Below, one piece after another: positions 7,741 through 16,793 of a DNA stretch of 28,556 nucleotides. Position numbers and translations under genes: made by a program. How positions within the stretch are numbered: the first letter of the stretch is position 1; every line of letters begins with the position of its first letter. The DNA is taken from the NCBI GenBank assembly GCA_045627185.1, contig JAZQNE010000073.1, positions 1-28,556 on the forward strand, read 5' to 3'. This DNA comes from SZUA-448 sp045627185. Its GTDB lineage: Bacteria > Bacillota > Clostridia > Lachnospirales > Lachnospiraceae. The notes beneath the pieces are model-generated. The model did no database searches and was not told where the DNA came from. It worked only from the letters and a program-made list of their open reading frames with translations.

Positions 7741-7800
7741 AAAAACGGAGCACCTTGATTTACCGAAATCAGATCGGTAAACCAAAGTACTCCGTTTTTT
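7741..7800. terminator. Bidirectional intrinsic terminator between convergent genes
   Basis: AAAACGGAG (7742-7750) pairs with CTCCGTTTT (7790-7798), and the interior continues as a long stem (TTTACCGA with TCGGTAAA). There is a T-run after the stem on the plus strand and an A-run before it, so it can terminate both the rightward gene and the scpAB operon. Confidence 0.92.
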
Positions 7801-7849
7801 TATCAATTTGCATTTTCCGTATTAAATTTAAGGTAAAATGAACTACGTA

Positions 7850-8434
7850 TCAGATATCAAGTTTAAGCTGAAGCTCTTCTTCTGCTTCATGCTTAAAGTC
7901 TTCAAGGCGTTCGGGCTCAAGGTCAGGAAGTTCGTCAAGTGACTTGATTCCAAAGTTTCTTAAAAATGCTTCCGTTGTTCCAAACAAAATGGGACGTCCG
8001 GGTGCGTCAAGACGACCAAGCTCTGTAACAAGTTCATATTCAACAAGTTTATTTACGGCATGTTCACAGTTTACACCGCGGATTGCTTCAATCTGAGCCT
8101 TTGTAACAGGCTGCTTGTAAGCAATGATTGAAAGAGTTTCAAGAAGAACATCTGTAAGGACATGTTTCTTTGGGACATGGGTAAGTTTAATTATTGTTTC
8201 GTACATTGAAGGTTTCGTACACATCTGGAAAGACCCGTCAAGTTCGATAATCTGAATCCCATGCCCTTCCTCAGCATATTTGTCGCACATGCTGCGAATA
8301 ACCTTTCTGACAGTATCCTCATCATGACCGACTGCTTCAGCAATTCTGCTCACTTCTACAGCATCACCCATGGTGAAAAGAATCGCCTCAACAACAGCTT
8401 CAAGGTGATTTAATTCATAATTTGTTGTCTCCAT
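7850..8434 (-). CDS. scpB: Segregation and condensation protein B
   Basis: 194 residues with the tandem winged-helix pattern of ScpB: LEAVVEAILFTMGDAVEVSR at the N-terminus and LSIIAYKQPVTKAQIEAIRG in the second half, followed by GRPILFGTTEAFLRNFGI, the most conserved ScpB stretch. ScpB dimers join ScpA to bridge the SMC heads in the bacterial condensin complex. It lies 12 bases after scpA and is the last gene of the operon, ending at the shared bidirectional terminator. Confidence 0.97.
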   Translation of the reverse strand: METTNYELNHLEAVVEAILFTMGDAVEVSRIAEAVGHDEDTVRKVIRSMCDKYAEEGHGIQIIELDGSFQMCTKPSMYETIIKLTHVPKKHVLTDVLLETLSIIAYKQPVTKAQIEAIRGVNCEHAVNKLVEYELVTELGRLDAPGRPILFGTTEAFLRNFGIKSLDELPDLEPERLEDFKHEAEEELQLKLDI

Positions 8435-8446
8435 TATTTTCCCCTT

Positions 8447-9235
8447 TTATTCCTCAACAGCAAAACGCTCAACCGGAAGTATTTCTTCTGCAATAAATTC
8501 AATTTCGATATCATCGAACAATTCTTTCTGTGACACCTGAACCTGCCCCATTTTCATAAGTTCCAAAACGCCCAGGAATGTAACGATGGTATTCATTTTG
8601 TCGCCCTGATTTTCAAGAAGCTTTCTGAAACTGAAATGCTTGTGCTCTATTCCGTAATACTGGATTTCCATGATTTTTCCGGAAAGATTGATTTCTTCAT
8701 GCTCGATTCGGCCAAATTTACTTCTGATAGGGTCAATTTTATCAGCCTGTTTTTTAATAACCGATTCAAAAATAGAGTGAAGTTTATTTAAGGTAAGGTC
8801 CGAAAGAAGTTCTTCAACGTCAACCGGATCCTCAATATCGGCTATCTCACTCGGAATTGAACTTCCCTTAAACACAAGCTTTTCGGCATCAAGCTGTTTA
8901 TCCTTAAGTTCCTCGGAAATATATTTGTACATCTTATATTCCAAAAGCCTTGCAACAAGTTCGGCACGCGGGTCAACCTGTTCTTCATCTTCTTTAACTT
9001 CGGGAGGAAGAAGCATTTTGGACTTAATGTTAAGAAGCGTTGCAGCCATAACAAGGAATTCGCTCATTACTTCCATATCCTGCTTTTTCATTTCTTCAAT
9101 GTATTCAAGATACTGTTCTGTAATGGTTACAATCGGAATATCGTAAATATTTATTTTATTTTTTTCAATCAGATGCAGCAGAAGGTCAAGCGGGCCCTCA
9201 AAAGCATCAAGTTTGAACGATAATGAACTAGCCAT
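8447..9235 (-). CDS. scpA: Segregation and condensation protein A (kleisin)
   Basis: 262 residues. FEGPLDLLLHLIEKNKINIYDI and the following AATLLNIKSKMLLPP are the standard ScpA N-terminal signature; the C-terminal winged helix (FLGVLELMKMGQVQVSQ) is present. ScpA is the kleisin that links the SMC heads and binds ScpB. Its ribosome-binding site (TAGGA) overlaps the stop codon of the metallophosphoesterase gene nine bases upstream, so translation is likely coupled. Confidence 0.97.
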   Translation of the reverse strand: MASSLSFKLDAFEGPLDLLLHLIEKNKINIYDIPIVTITEQYLEYIEEMKKQDMEVMSEFLVMAATLLNIKSKMLLPPEVKEDEEQVDPRAELVARLLEYKMYKYISEELKDKQLDAEKLVFKGSSIPSEIADIEDPVDVEELLSDLTLNKLHSIFESVIKKQADKIDPIRSKFGRIEHEEINLSGKIMEIQYYGIEHKHFSFRKLLENQGDKMNTIVTFLGVLELMKMGQVQVSQKELFDDIEIEFIAEEILPVERFAVEE

Positions 9236-9244
9236 TTTTACATC

Positions 9245-10015
9245 CTAACTGAGGGTTAATTTTGTAATTTCAGGCGGATTAAACAGCCTGATTTTTATTG
9301 TATGACTGCCAAGGCCGCAGGAAACAAGCATATGCCTGTTGTTTTTCAATGTATAAAAGCCGCCCGAATATTTGGGGAATATACGGCCGCTTGGCGAAAC
9401 ACAGCCGCCTATAAACGGAATTCTTACAATTCCGCCATGCAGATGACCCGAAAAAACAACATCCCATTGCGAGGCTTCATAACTTTTATAAAGTTCCGGG
9501 TTATGTGACAAAAGAAGTCCGGGAATTTCAGGATTTTTCCGTTTGGGAAAATTATCATAAATAGGAATCGGCTTAAAATGACCATAAGCTTTTTCGTCTG
9601 CATTAAAACAGCCGATTTCAATTTCTTTTCCCTGAACCTCAATTATTAAAGAATCATCTTTCAAAAATCTTATACCATTATCAATTAGTTCTTCGGCATA
9701 GGTTTCATATTGTTTTTTGAAAGTCCTGCTAAAACGGATTTCATGATTGCCAAGACAATAAAAGGTGGGAGCAGCTGAAGCAATTTTTCTGCAGGTATTC
9801 AGGGCTGTATGGTAATCCTTTTCTTTCTTGTTAAGCATGTCCCCGGTTATAAAAATAAGATCCGGCTCACATGCTCTGACATATTCCAAAAGGCGGTCAT
9901 TATCCGTTCCGAAAGAACAGTTATGTAAATCCGACAACTGTACTATTTTAATACAAGTACCAAGTCCTGCGCAATAAGAATATTCTTTTGTAACAGGTTT
10001 TTTTCTCATACGCAT
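9245..10015 (-). CDS. Calcineurin-like metallophosphoesterase (YkuE-like)
   Basis: 256 residues with all metallophosphoesterase motifs in order: QLSDLHNCSFG (D-x-H), FITGDM (GD), CLGNHE (GNHE), LLSHNPEL and FSGHLHGG (GHxH). These build a two-metal site for phosphate ester hydrolysis. I see no signal peptide or membrane helix, so it is probably cytoplasmic or peripheral. The YkuE branch is linked to lipid-type phosphodiesters but the substrate cannot be read here. It lies 26 bases after the amidase gene and nine bases before scpA, so the four genes form one operon. Confidence 0.9.
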   Translation of the reverse strand: MRMRKKPVTKEYSYCAGLGTCIKIVQLSDLHNCSFGTDNDRLLEYVRACEPDLIFITGDMLNKKEKDYHTALNTCRKIASAAPTFYCLGNHEIRFSRTFKKQYETYAEELIDNGIRFLKDDSLIIEVQGKEIEIGCFNADEKAYGHFKPIPIYDNFPKRKNPEIPGLLLSHNPELYKSYEASQWDVVFSGHLHGGIVRIPFIGGCVSPSGRIFPKYSGGFYTLKNNRHMLVSCGLGSHTIKIRLFNPPEITKLTLS

Positions 10016-10041
10016 TTCCTTTGTTTAAGTAAAACGGTTTG

Positions 10042-11430
10042 TCATCTGCCGGTAGGATATTCAGCAAACAGTTCAATTACTGATTTTGCAAGATTTTCTG
10101 CGAATTCTTTCTGGTAAGCCGGGTCCTGGAGCTTTGCAAATTCCTCAGGATTAGTCATAAATCCGCATTCAATAAGAATTGCGGGAACCTTATTATGAGC
10201 TGTTACGGAAAGAGGCGTTGTCAAAAGACCGTTGCTTCTGACACCGATATCGTAATAAAGATTTTTAATCATTTTCTGTCCGAGAACCTTACTGCAAAAA
10301 CCGTTCTCAAGTGCATCGTTATTATCTTTAGAATAATAAACACACATGCCCTGCTCTTTTGAAGAACTATGCGTATTCTGATGAATACTTATAAACATGT
10401 CTGCTTCAATTTCGGTTGAAAAGGCCGGTCTTGTTTCAAGAGAAAGGAAAATATCATTTTCTCTGGTGAAATAAACCTTAATGCCTTCATTTTCAAGAGG
10501 TTCACGAATATATTCCGCAATTGCAAGATTAAGGTGAGCTTCACGGACTTTATCACGAACAGCACCATAATCATATCCGCCGTGACCGGGATCAATAACT
10601 ACTATTTTGCTGTATTTTTCACGTGGAGAAACAAAATTGACTTTATAGCCGTTTTCTGTTTTATCAAAATTACATGCACTGATTTTATTTAATTCAAAAA
10701 CAACACGTGAAGCACCGTTTTCAGAAGCTTCAACAAATGCTCTGTTAACGTATGCCCCACCGTAAAACGGTTCTTTCTGAAGCCTTATGGGATCTGCTCC
10801 GGCCACATTAATTATTATATTTCTGTTTTGTGTTTCTTTTGAATCCTGCCTCAGCTTTTCAATAGAAAAATCTTCCTCAACCGGATAAAAATAATCAGGA
10901 TAATCTGACAGGAAAAATGGCAGAATAAAAGAAAAATCATTAGTGCTGACGTTGCTTTTTCTTAAATCGCAAATAAAGCTTAAAGAATTATCTATTTTAT
11001 TATAAATTTTCTTCAAGGAATTTTCGGAAAAAACATTTTCCAAAGGAAAATAGATGTCTGTAATGCCGTTTGATGACGACAGAACCTGCATTTTTAAAGA
11101 AGAATCCAAATAATCCAGAACTGTATTTTCATCACCCGAATTAATTGAAATTGTGTGGTTCGAAGGATTAAAAACAATTTCATCATTAAGCGTATCACTG
11201 ATTAATCCATTAAGAGATACAAGAATCTGATTATCTGCCGAAATTGTTTTTTCGGGATTTGATTCAGAAACGTAACCATTTAGGGAAACAGCAGGAAAAC
11301 CGGATTCATAAATGAAATTTTCACCGGAAACACGGTCAGAAAAGCTTATAGAAGCTGCTTTTACAGAAATCACACCTGATAAAGAAACAGCCAAAAATAA
11401 AATATATAAAGAAATTAAATATTTTTTCAT
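10042..11430 (-). CDS. Secreted N-acetylmuramoyl-L-alanine amidase (Amidase_3)
   Basis: 462 residues. A signal peptide is evident (MKKYLISLYILFLAVSLSG, cleavage probably after SVKA). Residues ~26-260 form an unassigned region whose later part (SRVVFELNKISACNFDKTE) is AMIN-like and may bind the wall. The C-terminal catalytic domain has the zinc ligands and catalytic residues: VIDPGHGG (~residue 281), REAHLNLA (~296), ISIHQNTH (~352) and LIECGFMTNPEEF (~425). The family cuts the amide bond between MurNAc and L-Ala of peptidoglycan. It is first in the operon with the phosphoesterase and scpAB. The start is preceded by GGGTGGGG very close to ATG, an unusual G-rich site. Confidence 0.93.
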   Translation of the reverse strand: MKKYLISLYILFLAVSLSGVISVKAASISFSDRVSGENFIYESGFPAVSLNGYVSESNPEKTISADNQILVSLNGLISDTLNDEIVFNPSNHTISINSGDENTVLDYLDSSLKMQVLSSSNGITDIYFPLENVFSENSLKKIYNKIDNSLSFICDLRKSNVSTNDFSFILPFFLSDYPDYFYPVEEDFSIEKLRQDSKETQNRNIIINVAGADPIRLQKEPFYGGAYVNRAFVEASENGASRVVFELNKISACNFDKTENGYKVNFVSPREKYSKIVVIDPGHGGYDYGAVRDKVREAHLNLAIAEYIREPLENEGIKVYFTRENDIFLSLETRPAFSTEIEADMFISIHQNTHSSSKEQGMCVYYSKDNNDALENGFCSKVLGQKMIKNLYYDIGVRSNGLLTTPLSVTAHNKVPAILIECGFMTNPEEFAKLQDPAYQKEFAENLAKSVIELFAEYPTGR

Positions 11431-11487
11431 ACCCCACCCAAAACAATAAATAATCCAACGTAACCGATTTCGATTGTCACTATTTTT

Positions 11488-11516
11488 ATTTTATATATTT
11501 TCAATAAAAGAATCAA
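11488..11516 (-). promoter_or_regulatory. Candidate promoter of the amidase-scpAB operon
   Basis: On the minus strand TTGATT (11511-11516) and TAAAAT (11488-11493) are 17 bases apart. It follows directly after the rny terminator and leaves a leader of about 50 bases. Confidence 0.65.
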
Positions 11517-11534
11517 GGAGTTTTACATGGTTCC

Positions 11535-11566
11535 CATAAAAAAAGAGCCATGTAAAACGGCTCTTT
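11535..11566 (-). terminator. Intrinsic terminator of rny
   Basis: On the minus strand AAAGAGCC and GGCTCTTT (11542-11566) form an eight-pair stem with a nine-base loop, followed by a U-run (11535-11541). It begins seven bases after the rny stop codon. A competing inverted repeat overlaps it (GTTTTACATGG 11520-11530 with CCATGTAAAAC 11548-11558). Confidence 0.9.
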
Positions 11567-11572
11567 CTTTAA

Positions 11573-13129
11573 TTATTTAGCGTAATCAACAACTCTTGAT
11601 TCTCTGATAACACTTACCTTGATCTGGCCCGGATATTCAAGTTCGGACTCAATTCTCTTAGATAAGTCTCTAGCCAGAAGAACCATGTCGTCATCACTAA
11701 TCTGCTCGGGCATAACGATAACTCGTACCTCACGACCGGCCTGGATGGCGTAAGATTTCTCGACTCCCTTAAAGCTGTTTGAAATATCTTCTAACTGTTT
11801 AAGACGATTGGTGTAAGTCTCAAGCGTCTCACGGCGGGCACCGGGTCTTGCAGCTGAAATAGCATCTGCTGCCTGAACGATGCATGCGATAATGGACTGG
11901 AACTCAACATCACCGTGATGAGCCTCTACCGCATTAATAACAACGGGTGATTCTTTGTATTTCTTACAAAGATCAACACCAATCTGTACATGAGTTCCTT
12001 CAATTTCATGGTCAACTGATTTACCAATATCATGAAGCAAACCTGCACGTTTTGCAAGACGCACATCAGCGCCGAGCTCACTTGCAAGAAGGCCTGAAAG
12101 TAAAGAAACCTCGATTGAATGCTTAAGAGCATTCTGCCCATAGCTTGTACGGAATTTCATCTTGCCGAGAAGTCTCACAAGTTCGGGATTCAGGTTGTGA
12201 ACACCGGTCTCAAGCATTGCTGCTTCGCCTTCTTCAACAATCATCTTCTCAACTTCCTTCTGCGCCTTCTCAACCATTTCTTCAATGCGGGCAGGATGAA
12301 TTCGACCATCAACTATAAGTTTTTCGAGTGCAATTCTTGCAACTTCACGTCTGACGGGATCAAAAGCAGAAAGTACAACTGCTTCCGGAGTATCATCAAT
12401 AATAAGGTCAACACCTGTCATTGTTTCAAGTGTACGGATGTTTCTTCCTTCACGTCCGATGATACGGCCTTTCATCTCATCATTAGGGAGCTGCACAACT
12501 GAAATAGAAGCTTCAGCCACATGATCTGCAGCACACTTCTGAATAGCTGTTACAACAAAATCCTTAGCTTTTTTGTCAGCTTCGTCTTTTGCTTTCTGTT
12601 CAAGATTTTTCACAAGAACAGCGGTTTCGTGTTTAACTTCTTCTTCAACAGTCTTTAAAAGATATTCTTTGGCTTGTTCGGAGGTCAACCCGGAAATCTT
12701 CTCAAGTTGTTCAACCTGCTTCTGATGAAATGCATCAACTTCGGCTTTTGTTTTTGCAAGGTCTGCTTCCATTGAAGAAAGTTTTGCTTCTTTCTTTTCA
12801 ATAGCTTCAGTCTTGCGGTCAAGAGATTCTTCCTTCTGTAAAACACGTTTTTCATAACGCTGAAGTTCTGCTCTTCTTTCCTTGATTTCACGCTCTAATT
12901 CGTTCTTGTTACGAAGAGCTTCTTCCTTAGCTTCAAGCAAAGCTTCCTTTTTGCGTGTTTCAGCAGTTTTTAAGGCATCATCTATGATTTCACGCGCTTT
13001 ATCTTCAGCTCCGCCGATTTTGGCTTCAACAACCTTTTTACGGTAAGCGATAGCAGCGAACCATGCAATCAGGAAAAAAACAATAGCTGTTGCGACGCAG
13101 AAAACTATAATTTTTTCTGTTTCGGACAC
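11573..13129 (-). CDS. rny: Ribonuclease Y
   Basis: 518 residues with a GTG start. The open frame extends seven codons upstream to a TTG, but AAAGGAGG lies inside that extension, seven bases before the GTG, so the GTG is preferred; it gives a length close to the ~520 residues of Bacillus RNase Y. Order of parts: one N-terminal transmembrane helix (~residues 7-28), a long charged coiled coil (~35-200), a KH domain with GRIIGREGRNIRTLE, and an HD domain with HSIEVS, GLLHDIGK and EAHHGD. RNase Y is the membrane-bound endonuclease that starts mRNA decay in Firmicutes. It has its own promoter and terminator and so is monocistronic. Confidence 0.97.
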   Translation of the reverse strand: MSETEKIIVFCVATAIVFFLIAWFAAIAYRKKVVEAKIGGAEDKAREIIDDALKTAETRKKEALLEAKEEALRNKNELEREIKERRAELQRYEKRVLQKEESLDRKTEAIEKKEAKLSSMEADLAKTKAEVDAFHQKQVEQLEKISGLTSEQAKEYLLKTVEEEVKHETAVLVKNLEQKAKDEADKKAKDFVVTAIQKCAADHVAEASISVVQLPNDEMKGRIIGREGRNIRTLETMTGVDLIIDDTPEAVVLSAFDPVRREVARIALEKLIVDGRIHPARIEEMVEKAQKEVEKMIVEEGEAAMLETGVHNLNPELVRLLGKMKFRTSYGQNALKHSIEVSLLSGLLASELGADVRLAKRAGLLHDIGKSVDHEIEGTHVQIGVDLCKKYKESPVVINAVEAHHGDVEFQSIIACIVQAADAISAARPGARRETLETYTNRLKQLEDISNSFKGVEKSYAIQAGREVRVIVMPEQISDDDMVLLARDLSKRIESELEYPGQIKVSVIRESRVVDYAK

Positions 13130-13181
13130 AGGGATACCTCCTTTATTCAATTTTCATTGTACGCCATAATACAACAATTAA

Positions 13182-13210
13182 AGTTTATACTTTTTCTAAA
13201 TTTATGTCAA
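13182..13210 (-). promoter_or_regulatory. Promoter of rny
   Basis: On the minus strand a perfect TTGACA (13205-13210) is followed after 17 bases by TAAACT (13182-13187). The spacer between miaB and rny (13130-13336) is otherwise AT-rich. The only candidate terminator for miaB is a weak TTGAAA/TTTCAA hairpin at about 13319-13334. Confidence 0.75.
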
Positions 13211-13336
13211 GCATAGAGTTCGAAAAAAATTAAATTTTGAAAATATTTTTACAATAATCAGAAAAAACGCCCATTATATGTTTAAGATATTCAGTAAAAA
13301 CGTTATATTCACGAAATCAGAAAATTGAAAATGCTT

Positions 13337-14755
13337 TCAAATTCTCTCTCCGATATAATAAAATCCCTTTGACTCCGAAAGTTTTACTTTAATATATTTT
13401 CCAAGGTCATTTTTACATCCCGGGAAATGAACAAGCAAATTGTTCGATAAACGGCCGGTAACATATCCTTCAAGATGTGTATTTTCTTCCTCAACAAGAG
13501 CAATATCGGTTTTTCCTACAGCTTCAAGCGTAAGTTCCTCAGAAATGCGGTTAATTACGGCAAGAAGACGGTTGAAACGGTCCTGAACAACATCCTCCGG
13601 AACCTGGTCAGGCATAGAAGCTGCAGGCGTTCCGTTTCGCTTTGAATAAATAAAAGTAAATGCACTGTGGTATCTGACCTGTTCAACAACCTTAAGAGTC
13701 TCCTGAAAATCCTCTTCTGTTTCTCCGGGAAATCCAACAATAATATCCGTTGTAAAAGCAACATCGGGAACTCTTTTGCGAAGCTTTTCTACTTCTTCAA
13801 GATACATGTCCTTTGTATAATGACGGTTCATTTTCTGAAGAAGGCGGTCACTTCCCGACTGGAGCGGCAAATGCATGTGACGGCAGATTTTAGGCTCCTG
13901 TGCCATAACCTCAATAAGGTCATCTGATAAATCCTTCGGATGAGAAGTCATGAAACGGACACGTTCAAGCCCTTCAACCCTGCATACCATTCTGAGAAGT
14001 TCAGCAAAGGAAACAGGTGTATCAAGAGTTTTTCCGTAGGAATTCACATTCTGTCCAAGCAGCATGACCTCACTTATGCCTTCAGAGACCATCTGACGGA
14101 TTTCTGCAATAATATCTTCGGGCTTTCTGCTTCTCTCACGCCCTCTTACATAAGGCACAATACAATAGCTGCAGAAATTATTGCAGCCGTACATAATGTT
14201 GACACCGGCCTTAAATGAGAATTTACGGGCACTCGGAAGGTTTTCAACAATTTTATCCGTTCCTTCCCAGACATCAACAAGCATCTTCCTGTTTTCACTC
14301 TCATAAAGCAATTCCGCAAGCTTAAAAATATTGTGAGTTCCAAATATTATGTCAACAAAACGATAGCTTGTTTTAAGCTTCTCAACTACATGCTTTTCCT
14401 GCATCATACACCCGCAGAGAATGATTTTCATGTCAGGCTTGCTCTTTTTAAGCTTTCCCAGATACCCGATGCGCCCGTAAACTCTGTTGTTCGCATTTTC
14501 ACGCACCGTACAGGTGTTATAAAGAACAATATCAGCTTTCTCGCTATCAATTTCAACATACCCTATCTGCTCAAGAATACCGGCAAGCTTCTCGGAATCC
14601 TTGGCCTTCATCTGACAGCCGAAGGTTTCGATGTGATAGGTAAAAAGCCTGTTTTCCGTCTCCTGACGCTTCTGCATGGCTTTCTTAAGAAGGTCAATAT
14701 AATAGAACTGGCGCTCGGGCTCAGTTTCCGGAATAAGATTGATTTCGTTATTCAT
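13337..14755 (-). CDS. miaB: tRNA-2-methylthio-N6-dimethylallyladenosine synthase
   Basis: 472 residues. The N-terminal domain has the three cysteines of the auxiliary cluster (ETFGCQMKAKDSE, NTCTVRENA, LCGCMMQEKH). The radical-SAM motif is GCNNFCSYCIVPYVRGRE near residue 190, and the C-terminal TRAM domain is present (HLEGYVTGRLSNNLLVHF). MiaB adds a methylthio group to i6A37 of tRNAs that read UNN codons. The ~35-residue N-terminal extension before the first conserved block is common in clostridial MiaB. It follows the DUF896 gene by 53 bases and is the last gene of the probable phoH operon. Confidence 0.97.
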   Translation of the reverse strand: MNNEINLIPETEPERQFYYIDLLKKAMQKRQETENRLFTYHIETFGCQMKAKDSEKLAGILEQIGYVEIDSEKADIVLYNTCTVRENANNRVYGRIGYLGKLKKSKPDMKIILCGCMMQEKHVVEKLKTSYRFVDIIFGTHNIFKLAELLYESENRKMLVDVWEGTDKIVENLPSARKFSFKAGVNIMYGCNNFCSYCIVPYVRGRERSRKPEDIIAEIRQMVSEGISEVMLLGQNVNSYGKTLDTPVSFAELLRMVCRVEGLERVRFMTSHPKDLSDDLIEVMAQEPKICRHMHLPLQSGSDRLLQKMNRHYTKDMYLEEVEKLRKRVPDVAFTTDIIVGFPGETEEDFQETLKVVEQVRYHSAFTFIYSKRNGTPAASMPDQVPEDVVQDRFNRLLAVINRISEELTLEAVGKTDIALVEEENTHLEGYVTGRLSNNLLVHFPGCKNDLGKYIKVKLSESKGFYYIGERI

Positions 14756-14808
14756 AAAATAAATCCTTTGTTGTTTTCTTTAAGAACCGGCGGAATATTC
14801 CCGTAATA

Positions 14809-15024
14809 TCAGTTCTGATCTTTCTTTTTAAGAGGTGTAACAGAGCCGTCCGGATTAACAATAGACACTGCATTCAGGCTGCTCTGAAGATCCGCCCTGA
14901 TTGCGGCAACATAATCCATTCGAAGCTGTTTCTGTTCGGCAGCTTCTTCAGGTGTTAAACCTTCTGCTTTCTGTTTGTGGTAAAGTTCATTAATTCGTTT
15001 GATTTGTTCGTCTGTAATTCCCAT
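14809..15024 (-). CDS. DUF896 (YnzC/UPF0291) small protein
   Basis: 71 residues. The pattern IKRINELYHKQKAEGLTPEE, then EQKQLRMDYVAAIRADL, is the helical-hairpin signature of the UPF0291/DUF896 family. These are short cytoplasmic proteins of unknown function; the Bacillus relative YneA-operon protein YnzC is the reference structure. The ATG follows AAGGA with seven-base spacing. It sits between a flavoprotein gene and miaB on the same strand. Confidence 0.93.
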   Translation of the reverse strand: MGITDEQIKRINELYHKQKAEGLTPEEAAEQKQLRMDYVAAIRADLQSSLNAVSIVNPDGSVTPLKKKDQN

Positions 15025-15095
15025 TTTCTTTTCCTTAATTGATTTAAATTCGTTAACAGTTTAAGCACATATTATTCTGTGCTGTATTAATTATT

Positions 15096-16793
15096 TTATT
15101 CCATCGGCTTGTATTTATGGATAATCGCCTCAAAAACCCTGAGTCCGTCGGCAGCAGCCGATACGATTCCGCCCGCATAACCCGCACCCTCACCGCACGG
15201 ATAAATCCCTGCGATATTGCACTGGAGTTCATCGTTCCGGTTCATGCGAACAGGCGATGAAGTACGCGATTCCACACCGCTCATTATCATATCATCACGC
15301 ATAAATCCGGGGATTGCCCTGTCAAAAGCAGGCATACTTTCAATAATACTTTCCGAAATGAATTCCGGAAGAACATTTCTCAGATTTCCGGGAGATGTTA
15401 AGCCTCCTGTACATGACCTGTTTGCGAAATTTTCAAAGCCTGTTTCTTCCTGCGTCTTTCCGGAAACAGACGCTGACGGAACTTCTAAGCTTGTTCGGTT
15501 TGCCTTAAAATCAGCATAAAACTGCTGGGGGATTTTGCCCTTGCCTTCTTCATACGCAAGTTTTTCAAGCCTCTGCTGAAATGCTGTACCGGCAAGCGGA
15601 TTTGAATCAGCATTTTCAAAATCCGAAGGATTAACCGTAACAATAATCGCACTGTTTGCATTTCCCGAATTTCTGGCACGGTTACTCATACCGTTAACGG
15701 CAAGTCTGCCTTCTTCGGAAGAAGCATTAACAACATAGCCGCCCGGGCACATGCAGAAGGAATATACACCTCTTCCGCTTTCGGTTGTATGTGTCAGTTT
15801 ATAATCGGCAGGCGGAAGTTTGTCCGCAAAATCACCATATTGTGCCCTGCTGATAAAATCCTGCGGGTGTTCAACTCTAACACCAACCGCAAAAGCTTTC
15901 GGTTCCATATGAATTCCGGAATCAAGAAGCATTTTGAAGGTATCACGGGCACTGTGCCCAAGTGCAAGAACAAGCGCGCCGCATTCTATTTTTTCCGTTC
16001 CGTTAACAATAATGCCTGTTATTTTCGATTCGGAAAAAGCACCAACAGAATCAGAATTATTTGAATTAACAGTGATATTTTCGGTAACAAGTCCGGTTAA
16101 TTTGGCCCTGTAACGCACCAGGCCGCCCATTTCGCGTATTTTCTGCGACATTTCACTTATTACAGGCTTAAGAAGATCGGTCCCTATATGAGGCTTATTA
16201 ACGTAAAGGATGTCATCCGGTGCACCGTTTTCAACAAAGGTTTTCAAAACGCAGCGAATACGGCCTTCGGTATCCTTAACCATAGTATTTAGTTTTCCGT
16301 CGGAATAGGTACCGGCTCCGCCTTCACCGAACTGGACATTCGATTCAGGATCAAGTTGTCCTCCCTTCCAGAAAGCATCAACCTTTTTGGTTCTTTCTTC
16401 TATACAGTCTCCACGCTCGATAAGAATTGGTTTATATCCGTATTTAGCAAGATAATAAGCACAAAAAAGCCCGGCGGGTCCTGAACCGACAACCACCGGA
16501 GGTCTGTCAAGATTCAATTGTCCAAGGATAACCGGCTTGAATTCCTTTGGCGTAAAAAAAGATACATCCTTGTGCTTCTTGGGATTAAGTTTAAAGGATT
16601 TATCATTTTTAAGGGTAACAAGAACAGAAAAAATGTAGTGAATATTGTCTTTTTTTCTGGCATCGAGTGAACGCTTGTAAATTGTAATTTCCGAAATTTC
16701 GCCGAAAGAAAGTTTAAGCGAATCACAAATGGCATTTCTGAGGGCTTTTTCCGAATAATCAACCGGAAGCTTAATGTTATCAATTCTGATCAT
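15096..16793 (-). CDS. COG2509-type FAD-dependent dehydrogenase
   Basis: 565 residues. An N-terminal ~90-residue domain (starting MIRIDNIKLPVDYSE) precedes the FAD-binding Rossmann fold (PPVVVGSGPAGLFCAYYLAK, glycines ~103-108). Later landmarks are QFGEGGAGTYSDGKLNT, CMCPGGYVVNASSEEG and a C-terminal FAD contact IYPCGEGAGYAGGIVSAAAD. This is the large 'uncharacterised FAD-dependent dehydrogenase' family common in Clostridia; substrate unknown. The start overlaps the end of the neighbouring HI0933-family gene by 14 bases, so the two flavoproteins are co-translated and may act on related substrates. Confidence 0.93.
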   Translation of the reverse strand: MIRIDNIKLPVDYSEKALRNAICDSLKLSFGEISEITIYKRSLDARKKDNIHYIFSVLVTLKNDKSFKLNPKKHKDVSFFTPKEFKPVILGQLNLDRPPVVVGSGPAGLFCAYYLAKYGYKPILIERGDCIEERTKKVDAFWKGGQLDPESNVQFGEGGAGTYSDGKLNTMVKDTEGRIRCVLKTFVENGAPDDILYVNKPHIGTDLLKPVISEMSQKIREMGGLVRYRAKLTGLVTENITVNSNNSDSVGAFSESKITGIIVNGTEKIECGALVLALGHSARDTFKMLLDSGIHMEPKAFAVGVRVEHPQDFISRAQYGDFADKLPPADYKLTHTTESGRGVYSFCMCPGGYVVNASSEEGRLAVNGMSNRARNSGNANSAIIVTVNPSDFENADSNPLAGTAFQQRLEKLAYEEGKGKIPQQFYADFKANRTSLEVPSASVSGKTQEETGFENFANRSCTGGLTSPGNLRNVLPEFISESIIESMPAFDRAIPGFMRDDMIMSGVESRTSSPVRMNRNDELQCNIAGIYPCGEGAGYAGGIVSAAADGLRVFEAIIHKYKPME

